Assembly: GCA_947166905.1 (NCBI GenBank) | Contig: CAMVFZ010000013.1 | Location: 1-55,980, forward strand | From: an uncultured Prevotellaceae bacterium | GTDB lineage: Bacteria; Bacteroidota; Bacteroidia; Bacteroidales; UBA932 | DNA length: 55,980 bases | Reading direction: 5' to 3' | Shown: positions 39,070-46,581 of the stretch, piece after piece | Numbering within the stretch: position 1 is the first letter of the stretch | Layout of the letters: every line of letters starts with the position of its first letter | The notes under the pieces: model-generated | Told to the model about the DNA's origin: nothing | Database searches by the model: none | The model's input: only the letters and a program-made list of their open reading frames with translations | Translations under genes and position numbers: made by a program

Positions 39070-39858
39070 TTACCCCACGTAGTCTTTTGCCCGGCGTACA
39101 GTATTGACAGTGTTGGATTCGCCCTTAGGCAGATTGTAGTAAACTTTTATGAATGCGGCATCCTTCAGGAAGTCTACATGACCAATTTCAACATTGGTAA
39201 CCTTAACGCCGATGCGTTTTTCAAGGTCGGCGATAAGCTCTTCACGCCTCTCCGGAACGATGAGCTCTATGCGGTCGTACAGCACCAGTTTGGTGGTGGT
39301 ATGCTTAACCAGCTTCTCGCTTTCCAGAATCCAGATAAGGAGTACAATCAGCAGGTTCACAAGGGCCATCACACCCACGTTGCCCCAGGCCAGTGCATAG
39401 TGGGGCGCAGTGCTCAGGTCAACGGCTTGATAGATGGGGGCAAGGCCATTTGCGGCGGCCAGGGCGATGATTACGAAAAGATAGGTCATCTCCCTGATGG
39501 GCACCGTCTCCGTCCTGTATCGGATAACCCCGAAGATGGCAAAGAGGCCAAGGGTAAGGCCCACACCAACCTCTACATTACCCATAATATACAATAGGGT
39601 GAGCATTGCCGATGAGAACACCATGAAGGTGAAGTAGTAATCACGGCGACGGCTCTTTCTATAATAGAAGAAGTGTACCAGGATCCAGCACACCAAAAGG
39701 TTGAGGGCGAAGCGTATGCCAAGCTCCCCTACCTTCTGTGCGGTAGTCATCATGGCATCGGTAATGGTCTGAACGTCGATGGGAAGGTCGTCGTTTATCT
39801 CCATATTGCCGAAGGCGGCAAGGTCGTCCTGGACGAATTTGGATAAGAAGTTTATCAT
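39070..39858 (-). CDS. DUF4956 membrane protein
   Basis: The 262-residue protein has four to five membrane segments (about 45-175, then 178-198) with the DUF4956 signature GLFAIFGVIRYRTETVPIREMTYLF, followed by a soluble C-terminal domain of about 85 residues (ELIVPERREELIADLEKR). DUF4956 proteins are regularly encoded next to VTC-domain polyphosphate polymerases, as here; its start overlaps the VTC stop by 4 nt. A membrane partner or channel for the VTC protein is a reasonable inference, but the molecular role is not established. Confidence 0.88.
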   Translation of the reverse strand: MINFLSKFVQDDLAAFGNMEINDDLPIDVQTITDAMMTTAQKVGELGIRFALNLLVCWILVHFFYYRKSRRRDYYFTFMVFSSAMLTLLYIMGNVEVGVGLTLGLFAIFGVIRYRTETVPIREMTYLFVIIALAAANGLAPIYQAVDLSTAPHYALAWGNVGVMALVNLLIVLLIWILESEKLVKHTTTKLVLYDRIELIVPERREELIADLEKRIGVKVTNVEIGHVDFLKDAAFIKVYYNLPKGESNTVNTVRRAKDYVG

Positions 39859-40652
39859 CGCGTATCTAATTTATGTCCGATTGTTTTTTCTATTCTGTGA
39901 ACCTTCATTTTAAAGCGCGCGGGCCGCGCGGTTGGATCAGTGAGCGTCAGGGCCACGCAGTATTTGCTTATTCGCGTAGGCTTGACCCTGTGATCCAGTA
40001 GTATCCCCTTCATCTGACTGGCGGCGCGCCCGTCCTGCTTTAGCTCAATTATCACAGCCTCCTGCAAGGTAGTGCTGTGTCCGGTGCGGAAGTTCTTGAA
40101 AGTCAAGTCCGTATCTATGGTAAGCCTTTCAGTCATAGCAGGATTAACCAGGGTAATGCGCCTGAAGGCCGTAGACAGCACCGGAGAAAGCTCCGAGGCC
40201 TTGAACCAGGAATGACCGGCCAAATATTCACAGGCCTCCGGGTTCACAGAGAAATCCATTAGCTGCTCCGCCGGCAGTTCCATGCGTTTTTTCTTGGTAC
40301 GTCCGTGATTATTCTTGCGCTTAATCTCCAGAAAGGCCTGGCCGGACTCTAAATACTCGCGGGCGCGTACCTTCTGGCGCACAAGATGCTTATCCCTGTG
40401 GTCGTAGTACATCCGCAGGCCGACGGTGTCGTAATATACAGAGTTGTATCGGCTTTGTTTAAGCCCCTCTATGGATAACGCACGATAGCCCGCCGCTGCT
40501 GCGTCCTCAAGGATACGCAGCAGGGTGGCCTCGTCTGTAAGATACTTGGAATCTATCCTGTTCATAAGCTTGATGGAATCCATCTCCCCAAGCGTTATGG
40601 CCGGGAGTTTTTCCAGGACTTCACCAAAGTCGATATGACAGGTTTCATTCAT
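39855..40652 (-). CDS. VTC domain protein (putative polyphosphate polymerase)
   Basis: The 265-residue protein matches the VTC catalytic tunnel fold: NRIDSKYLTDE near residue 31, YNSVYYDTVGLRMYYDHRD, VRQKVRAREYLESG, FLEIKRKNN and a late IIELKQD. The Lys/Arg-rich strands are the phosphate-binding surface of yeast Vtc4. It may polymerise phosphate from ATP. The start codon overlaps the stop of the tryptophanase-like gene by one base (TAATG arrangement) and its own stop overlaps the DUF4956 start, so three genes are translationally linked. Confidence 0.88.
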   Translation of the reverse strand: MNETCHIDFGEVLEKLPAITLGEMDSIKLMNRIDSKYLTDEATLLRILEDAAAAGYRALSIEGLKQSRYNSVYYDTVGLRMYYDHRDKHLVRQKVRAREYLESGQAFLEIKRKNNHGRTKKKRMELPAEQLMDFSVNPEACEYLAGHSWFKASELSPVLSTAFRRITLVNPAMTERLTIDTDLTFKNFRTGHSTTLQEAVIIELKQDGRAASQMKGILLDHRVKPTRISKYCVALTLTDPTARPARFKMKVHRIEKTIGHKLDTR

Positions 40653-42100
40653 TACAGTGAATCTCCAAAGTCTTCACGGAACTTCTTGACAAGATCTTCC
40701 TGCCAATAGCCGATTTCTTCCATGCGGCCGAAGAAGAATCTGAGCACCTTAGGCTCTGAAACCCAACGGAGTCCGCCGATAAGTTTTCTGTTGTCCCAAA
40801 CCCACTTCACGCGGTCTGCGCAGTATTTGATCTGCGACAGGGTGAATACGCGGCGGGGTACTGCAAGACGCTGGAGCTCCAGCTCTGCGAAGCACTCCGT
40901 GCCGTCCGGTTTGCGCTGCTCACTAACAGTACCACGTTCCATGCCACGGATACCGCCGGCAATGTAGAGCGCTGCACCTACGGCAGCTGCAGGATACTGG
41001 TCATGAGGAAGATCCGGAACAATCTCTGAACAGTTCAAGTGGGCTCCCAGACCGCCGGCAGGCTTAACCACAGGAACTCCGTAGTCGTCCAATTCCTTTA
41101 CAAGGTATGCTATAAATTCCGGGCCATGGCTGATGTATTCCATATCCAGGGACTCGTACAAACCTACTGCCATCGCCTCCATGGAGCGGACCTCCATACC
41201 TCCGTAGGTAAGGAAGCCTTCGTAAAGGGGAACGAACTCCATCATCTCTTCCGTGAATTTCTTGTCGTGGGAAGTGATGATACCGCCACGGGAGAAACCA
41301 AGCTTGCGGGCGCTGAAGTAGATGATATCGAACCTATCGGCAAGAGCATGATATATCTCTTTGGTAGTCATATACTTGCAACGGGGTTCGCGGGTCTTCA
41401 TAAAGTATACGTTGTCCTGCAGCAGGGATGCGTCCAATACACTCTTAACCCCGAAGTCGTGGCAGATATCCGTTACGGCAAGCATATTCTCAAAGGATAC
41501 AGGCTGGCCACCGATAAGGTTGGTGCCGGCTTCTACGCGTACGAAAGCCACCTTCTCCGGGCCTACCTCCTTGATCTTCTTGCGAAGGTTGTCAAGGTTG
41601 AAGTTGCCCTTGAACGGATTGTCGCTTGCAGGAATAAGGCCTTTCTTGTCTATGAGCTCTATGACTTCTCCGCCAAGACGGGTGATATGGGCCTTGGTGG
41701 TTGTGAAATGGAAGTTCATAAGCGCATACATTCCGGGCTTTACGTAAGCCTCGGCCAGGATATTCTCTGCAGCGCGGCCCTGATGTGCAGGGAGGACGTT
41801 CTCCGTACCGAAGACCTCCTTAACGGCAGCCTTGACACGGTTGAAGGTTTCCGATCCTGCATAAGAATCGTCCGCAATGCTCATTGCGGCAACCTGCTCG
41901 TCGGACATTCCGTTTACACCGGAATCGGTGAGCATATCCATATAAATATCCTTATTCTGAAGGAGGAAGGTGTTGTTACCTGCTTCCTGAATTCTCTTTA
42001 AACGCTCTTCAACTGGGAGAAGATTCAATTTCTGCACAACACGTACCTTGTGCATTTCCAGAGGCACCTGGTTCTCTGACCGGTAAAATTTAACTGACAT
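40652..42100 (-). CDS. Tryptophanase/tyrosine phenol-lyase family PLP lyase (divergent)
   Basis: The 482-residue enzyme has the beta-eliminating lyase fold: SGVNGMSDEQVAAM, ADDSYAGSETF, PAHQGRAAENIL, HFTTTKAHI and GGQPVSFEN are close to TnaA/TPL. The PLP-binding segment is YFSARKLGFSRGG with Lys266 as the likely Schiff-base lysine. TnaA and TPL carry a Lys-Lys-Asp there, so the preceding Lys is Arg and the Asp is Leu here. This sets it apart from the ordinary Bacteroides TnaA. It may cleave tryptophan, tyrosine, cysteine or another amino acid to pyruvate and ammonia; the substrate is not settled. First gene of the run with VTC and DUF4956. Confidence 0.8.
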   Translation of the reverse strand: MSVKFYRSENQVPLEMHKVRVVQKLNLLPVEERLKRIQEAGNNTFLLQNKDIYMDMLTDSGVNGMSDEQVAAMSIADDSYAGSETFNRVKAAVKEVFGTENVLPAHQGRAAENILAEAYVKPGMYALMNFHFTTTKAHITRLGGEVIELIDKKGLIPASDNPFKGNFNLDNLRKKIKEVGPEKVAFVRVEAGTNLIGGQPVSFENMLAVTDICHDFGVKSVLDASLLQDNVYFMKTREPRCKYMTTKEIYHALADRFDIIYFSARKLGFSRGGIITSHDKKFTEEMMEFVPLYEGFLTYGGMEVRSMEAMAVGLYESLDMEYISHGPEFIAYLVKELDDYGVPVVKPAGGLGAHLNCSEIVPDLPHDQYPAAAVGAALYIAGGIRGMERGTVSEQRKPDGTECFAELELQRLAVPRRVFTLSQIKYCADRVKWVWDNRKLIGGLRWVSEPKVLRFFFGRMEEIGYWQEDLVKKFREDFGDSL

Positions 42101-42179
42101 ATCGCTGTAATTTTAGGTTTTTCCTTCTTTCGTGGATGCTAATGTAACGAATAAAAACCGGAAATGCAAAATCCAATAT

Positions 42180-42215
42180 TTTATGAATATTCATATTGCA
42201 TAGATTTATGAATAT
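42180..42215. promoter_or_regulatory. Direct repeats and palindrome in the divergent promoter region
   Basis: TTTATGAATAT occurs twice, at 42180-42190 and 42205-42215 (25 bp apart). The first copy forms part of a perfect 14-bp palindrome TATGAATATTCATA (42182-42195). The second copy ends 15 bp before the -33 element of the next promoter, a fitting place for an activator. Confidence 0.55.
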
Positions 42216-42229
42216 CATTTATGTAAATG

Positions 42230-42261
42230 TTTGGAAATTATACTACTAATATTTACCTTTG
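42230..42261 (+). promoter_or_regulatory. -33/-7 promoter for the LruC lipoprotein gene
   Basis: TTTG at 42230-42233 and TACCTTTG at 42254-42261 are separated by 20 bp, a near-ideal Bacteroidetes promoter. The ATG lies at 42293. Confidence 0.75.
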
Positions 42262-42292
42262 CACCACTATTTGTTAAGCGAATTATAGACTT

Positions 42293-43828
42293 ATGAAATT
42301 TTTCTCTTATACATTACGTGCCCTTGCACTAGCCTCAATGGCTATTGCTATGGTTTGTTCCTGCTCAAAAGACAAGCTTAGCGGCGGCCCCGTAAACGAC
42401 GCAACCGGTTATTCATTCAGCGCAGAAGTAACCGTTCCTCAGGGAACCAAGACTCTGTATGTAGAATATACAGATGCCAACGGCGAGAAGCAAACAACTA
42501 CCGTTGCTGTTACTCCTGAGCTTGTCACCCCTGACGGAGCAAAGGACGTAGATCCTTTCGGAAAAGTTAACCTTACAGTTACATCTGATGTTCAGACCGT
42601 AGCCGATGTTTACTATATGATAAATGACAAGAAGGTTGCCCTTCTTGACAACATCACCGTCTGCGAAAAAGCTGCAACGAAGGCTGTAACCGCAAGTACC
42701 GCCCAGCTTACAGAGCCCAAGGAGTATAAGACCAGTGACCTTGGCTATACCTGCTATCATTCAAGCGGTGCCGTTTTCTTTGAGGACATCTGGCCCAGGT
42801 CTACCCGCACCCACGACGGTAAGTATGATACTGACTTCAATGACCTTATCCTTGATTATGATGTAGAAGCTGTCGTTGTACCTGAAGAGCTCCTTGCATC
42901 AGAAGGATGGAGAGAGCAGATTAAAGTTGTTCTCCATTTAAGAGGAACAAGTGGTTCTGAGACTGCTAAGGCTGGTGTTATCCTGGAAGGTTTCAACACT
43001 GCTGAATTTGTTGATTATATCACTGATCATCGTACTTTTGACAGCTGGCAGAACCCTCACGGTGAATTACCTGACTGGACAATTAATACTCTCCAGGCAA
43101 AATCCGTACACAATGAAACTGTTGCCTTGAGGCCTATCGTTGAGGTCGGCAGTATCTACAGCATGAAAGAAAAGATCGGTGCCGGTAATGAGGAATACGT
43201 AAGAGTTAATGACAATGGTTCAACATTCACAACCGTGTTGAATCCCAATGTAAACAACTATTGGAAAACGCCTAAGACAGAACAGTACTCTTCAGATTTG
43301 GCAGATCTCTATAAGAAATACAACTATACAACATTGGAAAAAACACAGAAGACTGGTTATTATAATGTTGTTCCCGGTTATGTCAATGTAAGTGGCGGTC
43401 TCTATACATATACTGTAATCTATCATATGAAGAACCGTTCAGGGAAGACTGCAGCCGAGAAGAAAGAGATGTTGGACAATATGATTGATGCTGTTTATAA
43501 TACTTACAACCAGAACTTCTATATTGTACTTAAAGATGGAACTCCTGTTGGTTTGCCCGGTTATGAGCCTTACGACGGATATGTCAACAAGTACAATGAG
43601 GTTGTAAGTGCTAATTCAAGCAAACTTGATTCAACAACCCCTTATAAGAGTAAGGATGGTCTTGTCTGGGCATTCAAGTGTCCTACATTGACAAGACATA
43701 TGTGGAACAAATTACCATTCATTGCTGCTTATCCTCACTACCTTGAGTGGATTGATTCAAAAGGAAAAGACTACGCAGATTGGTATTATACTGACACAGA
43801 CGCAAGATTTATGACCTGCTGGTGGTAA
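42293..43828 (+). CDS. LruC/DUF4842-domain lipoprotein
   Basis: The 511-residue protein has a lipoprotein signal (Cys22 or Cys24 in VCSCSKD), a beta-rich N-terminal region (about 30-140) and an LruC domain starting with the hallmark DTDFNDLILDYD at residue 179. LruC-domain proteins are surface lipoproteins or fibre-associated proteins in Bacteroidetes; calcium binding by the acidic motif is plausible. No enzymatic role is known to me. The second half of the gene is clearly more A/T-rich than the surrounding genes, which suggests a separate origin. Own promoter and own terminator (43856-43890), so it is monocistronic. Confidence 0.82.
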   Translation: MKFFSYTLRALALASMAIAMVCSCSKDKLSGGPVNDATGYSFSAEVTVPQGTKTLYVEYTDANGEKQTTTVAVTPELVTPDGAKDVDPFGKVNLTVTSDVQTVADVYYMINDKKVALLDNITVCEKAATKAVTASTAQLTEPKEYKTSDLGYTCYHSSGAVFFEDIWPRSTRTHDGKYDTDFNDLILDYDVEAVVVPEELLASEGWREQIKVVLHLRGTSGSETAKAGVILEGFNTAEFVDYITDHRTFDSWQNPHGELPDWTINTLQAKSVHNETVALRPIVEVGSIYSMKEKIGAGNEEYVRVNDNGSTFTTVLNPNVNNYWKTPKTEQYSSDLADLYKKYNYTTLEKTQKTGYYNVVPGYVNVSGGLYTYTVIYHMKNRSGKTAAEKKEMLDNMIDAVYNTYNQNFYIVLKDGTPVGLPGYEPYDGYVNKYNEVVSANSSKLDSTTPYKSKDGLVWAFKCPTLTRHMWNKLPFIAAYPHYLEWIDSKGKDYADWYYTDTDARFMTCWW

Positions 43829-43855
43829 AATACTGCTGACAATAAGAACACCGTA

Positions 43856-43890
43856 AAAATATCGTTCCGAATCGGAGCGATATTTTTTTT
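43856..43890 (+). terminator. Strong intrinsic terminator
   Basis: AAAATATCGTTCCG pairs with CGGAGCGATATTTT (one G-T pair, 3-nt loop) and is followed by a run of Ts to 43890. It ends the LruC transcript. Confidence 0.85.
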
Positions 43891-43983
43891 AATATTTCTT
43901 TTAACATTATTCCGTCGCTCACGTCCGTATTTAGGAAGCTTCATTAAAAGCAACATTTTTGCGACAGAAAAATTAAAGGAAAT

Positions 43984-46344
43984 ATGAAAAAGATTATCGT
44001 AATAACATTAATGCTCTTCACAGCAGTATTCGCTTATGCAAAGAAAGACTGGAAGGGCAAGGTTGTAGACCAGAACGGTGAGCCTCTGGCTTACGCAAAC
44101 GTAGCAGTACTATCAAAGGCAGATTCTACCGTAGTATGCGGAGCCGTCACCGGAGAAGACGGCACCTTCGATATTGTAACAAAAGAGAATGACGGCATCA
44201 TGATGGTAGCCATGATCGGCTACAAGACCGTTTACATCACTCCCGTAGACGGCCAGGTCATTACCCTTCCGGACGACACCACAATGCTTGAGAGCGCAGT
44301 GGCCGTGGCAGTAATGCCCAAGACCAAGCTTACCGGCGAAGGCCTTCAGACCAGCGTACGCGGCTCGGTTCTGGAAAATGTAGGTACGGCAAAGGATGTA
44401 CTGTCCAAGACCCCGGGCATGATTAAAGGAACCGACGGTTCCCTGGAAGTCATCGGCAAAGGTGCACCGGTTATATATATTAATGGCCATAAGGTGAACG
44501 ATGCCAGCGAGCTCGAGCGTCTGCAGAGCAACGAGATCCAGAGCATAGAGGTTATAACCAACCCCGGAGCACAGTACGACGCCACCGTCCGCAGCGTAGT
44601 ACGCATCCGCACCGTCCGCCGCCAGGGCGAAGGCTTCGGCTTCAACTTCTACGCATCTGACTTGCAGTCTTTTCACTGGTCAAACGGCAACGACCGCCAC
44701 GCATCCTTCAACGCAAACTACCGCACCGGCGGAGTAGACGTTTTTGCCGGAGTCAACTATGACCGCAGCACTTCCCGCCAGCAGAGTAGTATGGAAAAGA
44801 ACACCTACGGAAAGGTGGTTTTCCAGGAGAAGGGCTACCTCGACAATAAATACATTGGCCAGTCACTTTATGGCAACGCCGGTATAAACTGGCAGCTGGC
44901 TGACAACCACTTCCTTGGCGCAAAAATGGAGTGGGGTACCAACTTCAGGCTCAAGAACGTAATGACCATCGATGACAGCGTCTACGAAGACAACCTGTTG
45001 ACCGATATCATCAAGACCGACACCGAAGACAATATCCACGACAAGCATCCCCATAACTTCGGCGCCAACGCTTACTACAACGGCCTCGTGGGCGGAAAAC
45101 TTGGCATCGATATCAACCTTGACTATTATGGCAACTACAACCATCTGGATTCCAGGTCTACAGAGACCAGTAAAATGGCTGATGATGCCCTTATCCTGAG
45201 CACCAGCGAGAACGACGGAAAGCTTTACGCAGCCAAGGCCGTACTCACCTACCCCGTATGGCAGGGCCAGCTTACCGCAGGAACGGAAGAAGCCTTCTCA
45301 CGCCGCACCGACAGCTACGGCATAACCGGCGCCGCCATCAAGCCTTCATCAGCAAAAATCAACGAGGACAACATTGCAGGCTTCGCTTCCTACGGCTTCT
45401 TTGTAAACAAGGTTGGACAGTTCAACGCAGGCATACGCTACGAGCACGTGAAGTATTCCTATGAGGATGCCCTCGCACCGGACAACAATTTGGAGAAGAC
45501 CTACGGCAACTGGTTCCCCACCTTCTCTTATGCAGGGTCATTGGGTAATGTACAGGTAATGCTCAACTACAGCAAGAAGACCAAGAGGCCCAGCTACGGC
45601 AACCTTTCCAGCGCCATCCGCTATAACAACAAATACACCTGGCAGAGCGGAAACGCCCTCCTTCAGCCGCAGACTTCAAACAATATCAGCGCATCGGCAG
45701 TATGGAAGTATTTCACCTTCGCGGTTGACTACTCCCGCGTGGACGACCAGATCATGGTTTGGTCCGCTCCTTACAACGAAGATGGTGTTGTCCTGGTTCA
45801 GCCGCGCAACATCGACTCTCCCTACCGCAAGCTTGCAGCCTACGTTAACATTACTCCTACCATCGGCATCTGGACCATCAACTATACCGTAGGAATTGTT
45901 CCCCAGTGGCTCAAGATCAAGGTTCAGGACGGCCGTGAGGCAAGCGGATACCGCGAGACCAGATTCAACGGCAAGCCCATCTTCTTTGCACAGATGTTCA
46001 ACACCTTCACCCTTAAGGGCGGATGGCAGTTTGAACTTGGCGGAGTTGTAAACAGCAAGGGTTATACAGAGAACATATACTTGCGTAACGTATACTTCAA
46101 CCTTACCGCCGCTATCCAGAAGACTCTTCTGGCCGATGGTTCCCTGGTCCTTCGCCTTGAAGGCTACGACCTTGCAAGAAAGGCACGCTACGATGTAGCT
46201 ACGGATTTTGGCAACCATACCATATCACAGACCAACCAGATGGACAACCAGAATATCCGATTCTCTATCCGATACAACTTCAACGCAAGCCGCAGCAAGT
46301 ATCGCGGCACCGGCGCAGGTTCGGACAGCAGGAGCCGTATGTAA
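43984..46344 (+). CDS. Outer-membrane beta-barrel receptor with carboxypeptidase-regulatory-like domain
   Basis: The 786-residue protein has a signal peptide (about 20 residues), a carboxypeptidase-D-regulatory-like domain (about 23-95; GKVVDQNGEPLAYANVAV), a plug-like domain (about 110-205; LSKTPGMIKGTDGSLEVIGK, YINGHKV, IQSIEVITNPGAQYDA) and a C-terminal barrel (OMP_b-brl_3 type). This class of TonB-dependent-receptor-like proteins often handles peptides, metals or proteins rather than glycans, and no SusD partner is encoded nearby. It is followed at 58 nt by a 55-residue peptide gene and then by a lipoprotein nuclease, all head to tail. A weak -7-like CATTTTTG lies near 43954. Confidence 0.88.
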   Translation: MKKIIVITLMLFTAVFAYAKKDWKGKVVDQNGEPLAYANVAVLSKADSTVVCGAVTGEDGTFDIVTKENDGIMMVAMIGYKTVYITPVDGQVITLPDDTTMLESAVAVAVMPKTKLTGEGLQTSVRGSVLENVGTAKDVLSKTPGMIKGTDGSLEVIGKGAPVIYINGHKVNDASELERLQSNEIQSIEVITNPGAQYDATVRSVVRIRTVRRQGEGFGFNFYASDLQSFHWSNGNDRHASFNANYRTGGVDVFAGVNYDRSTSRQQSSMEKNTYGKVVFQEKGYLDNKYIGQSLYGNAGINWQLADNHFLGAKMEWGTNFRLKNVMTIDDSVYEDNLLTDIIKTDTEDNIHDKHPHNFGANAYYNGLVGGKLGIDINLDYYGNYNHLDSRSTETSKMADDALILSTSENDGKLYAAKAVLTYPVWQGQLTAGTEEAFSRRTDSYGITGAAIKPSSAKINEDNIAGFASYGFFVNKVGQFNAGIRYEHVKYSYEDALAPDNNLEKTYGNWFPTFSYAGSLGNVQVMLNYSKKTKRPSYGNLSSAIRYNNKYTWQSGNALLQPQTSNNISASAVWKYFTFAVDYSRVDDQIMVWSAPYNEDGVVLVQPRNIDSPYRKLAAYVNITPTIGIWTINYTVGIVPQWLKIKVQDGREASGYRETRFNGKPIFFAQMFNTFTLKGGWQFELGGVVNSKGYTENIYLRNVYFNLTAAIQKTLLADGSLVLRLEGYDLARKARYDVATDFGNHTISQTNQMDNQNIRFSIRYNFNASRSKYRGTGAGSDSRSRM

Positions 46345-46402
46345 AAAAACTTGCATATTTATTGTGAAATCACTTAATTTACAAGTGGAAAACACAATAG
46401 AT

Positions 46403-46570
46403 ATGCAATTTTCTACATACACGGCACCGGAAGTTGAGGTCATTATGCTTCAACCCGGACAAAACCTTCTGGTTTTAAGCGATTACGGCGATTCCGGCCA
46501 GGCCGGCGGTGGCTTTGGTGGTGACAACATCACCGATATCCCTGATTTCGAAATAGAAAACCTTTTCTAA
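46403..46570 (+). CDS. Short peptide of 55 residues, unannotated type
   Basis: ATG 46403 to TAA 46570 encodes 55 residues. The N-terminal part has Y-x-x-P-E-V-E-V and a hydrophobic run ending in NLLVLSDYGD, then a Gly-rich stretch GQAGGGFGG and an acidic, hydrophobic end DIPDFEIENLF. There is no signal peptide or membrane segment. Many Bacteroidales carry short orphan ORFs of this pattern (Y-x-x-P near the start, LL-x-x-S, then a low-complexity Gly/Asp tail) next to surface lipoproteins; I know of no assigned function. It fits tightly between the receptor (58 nt) and the nuclease lipoprotein (11 nt), which supports it being real. A precursor peptide or small secreted factor is one possibility. 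Confidence 0.65.
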   Translation: MQFSTYTAPEVEVIMLQPGQNLLVLSDYGDSGQAGGGFGGDNITDIPDFEIENLF

Positions 46571-46581
46571 CCCCAAGCCTT

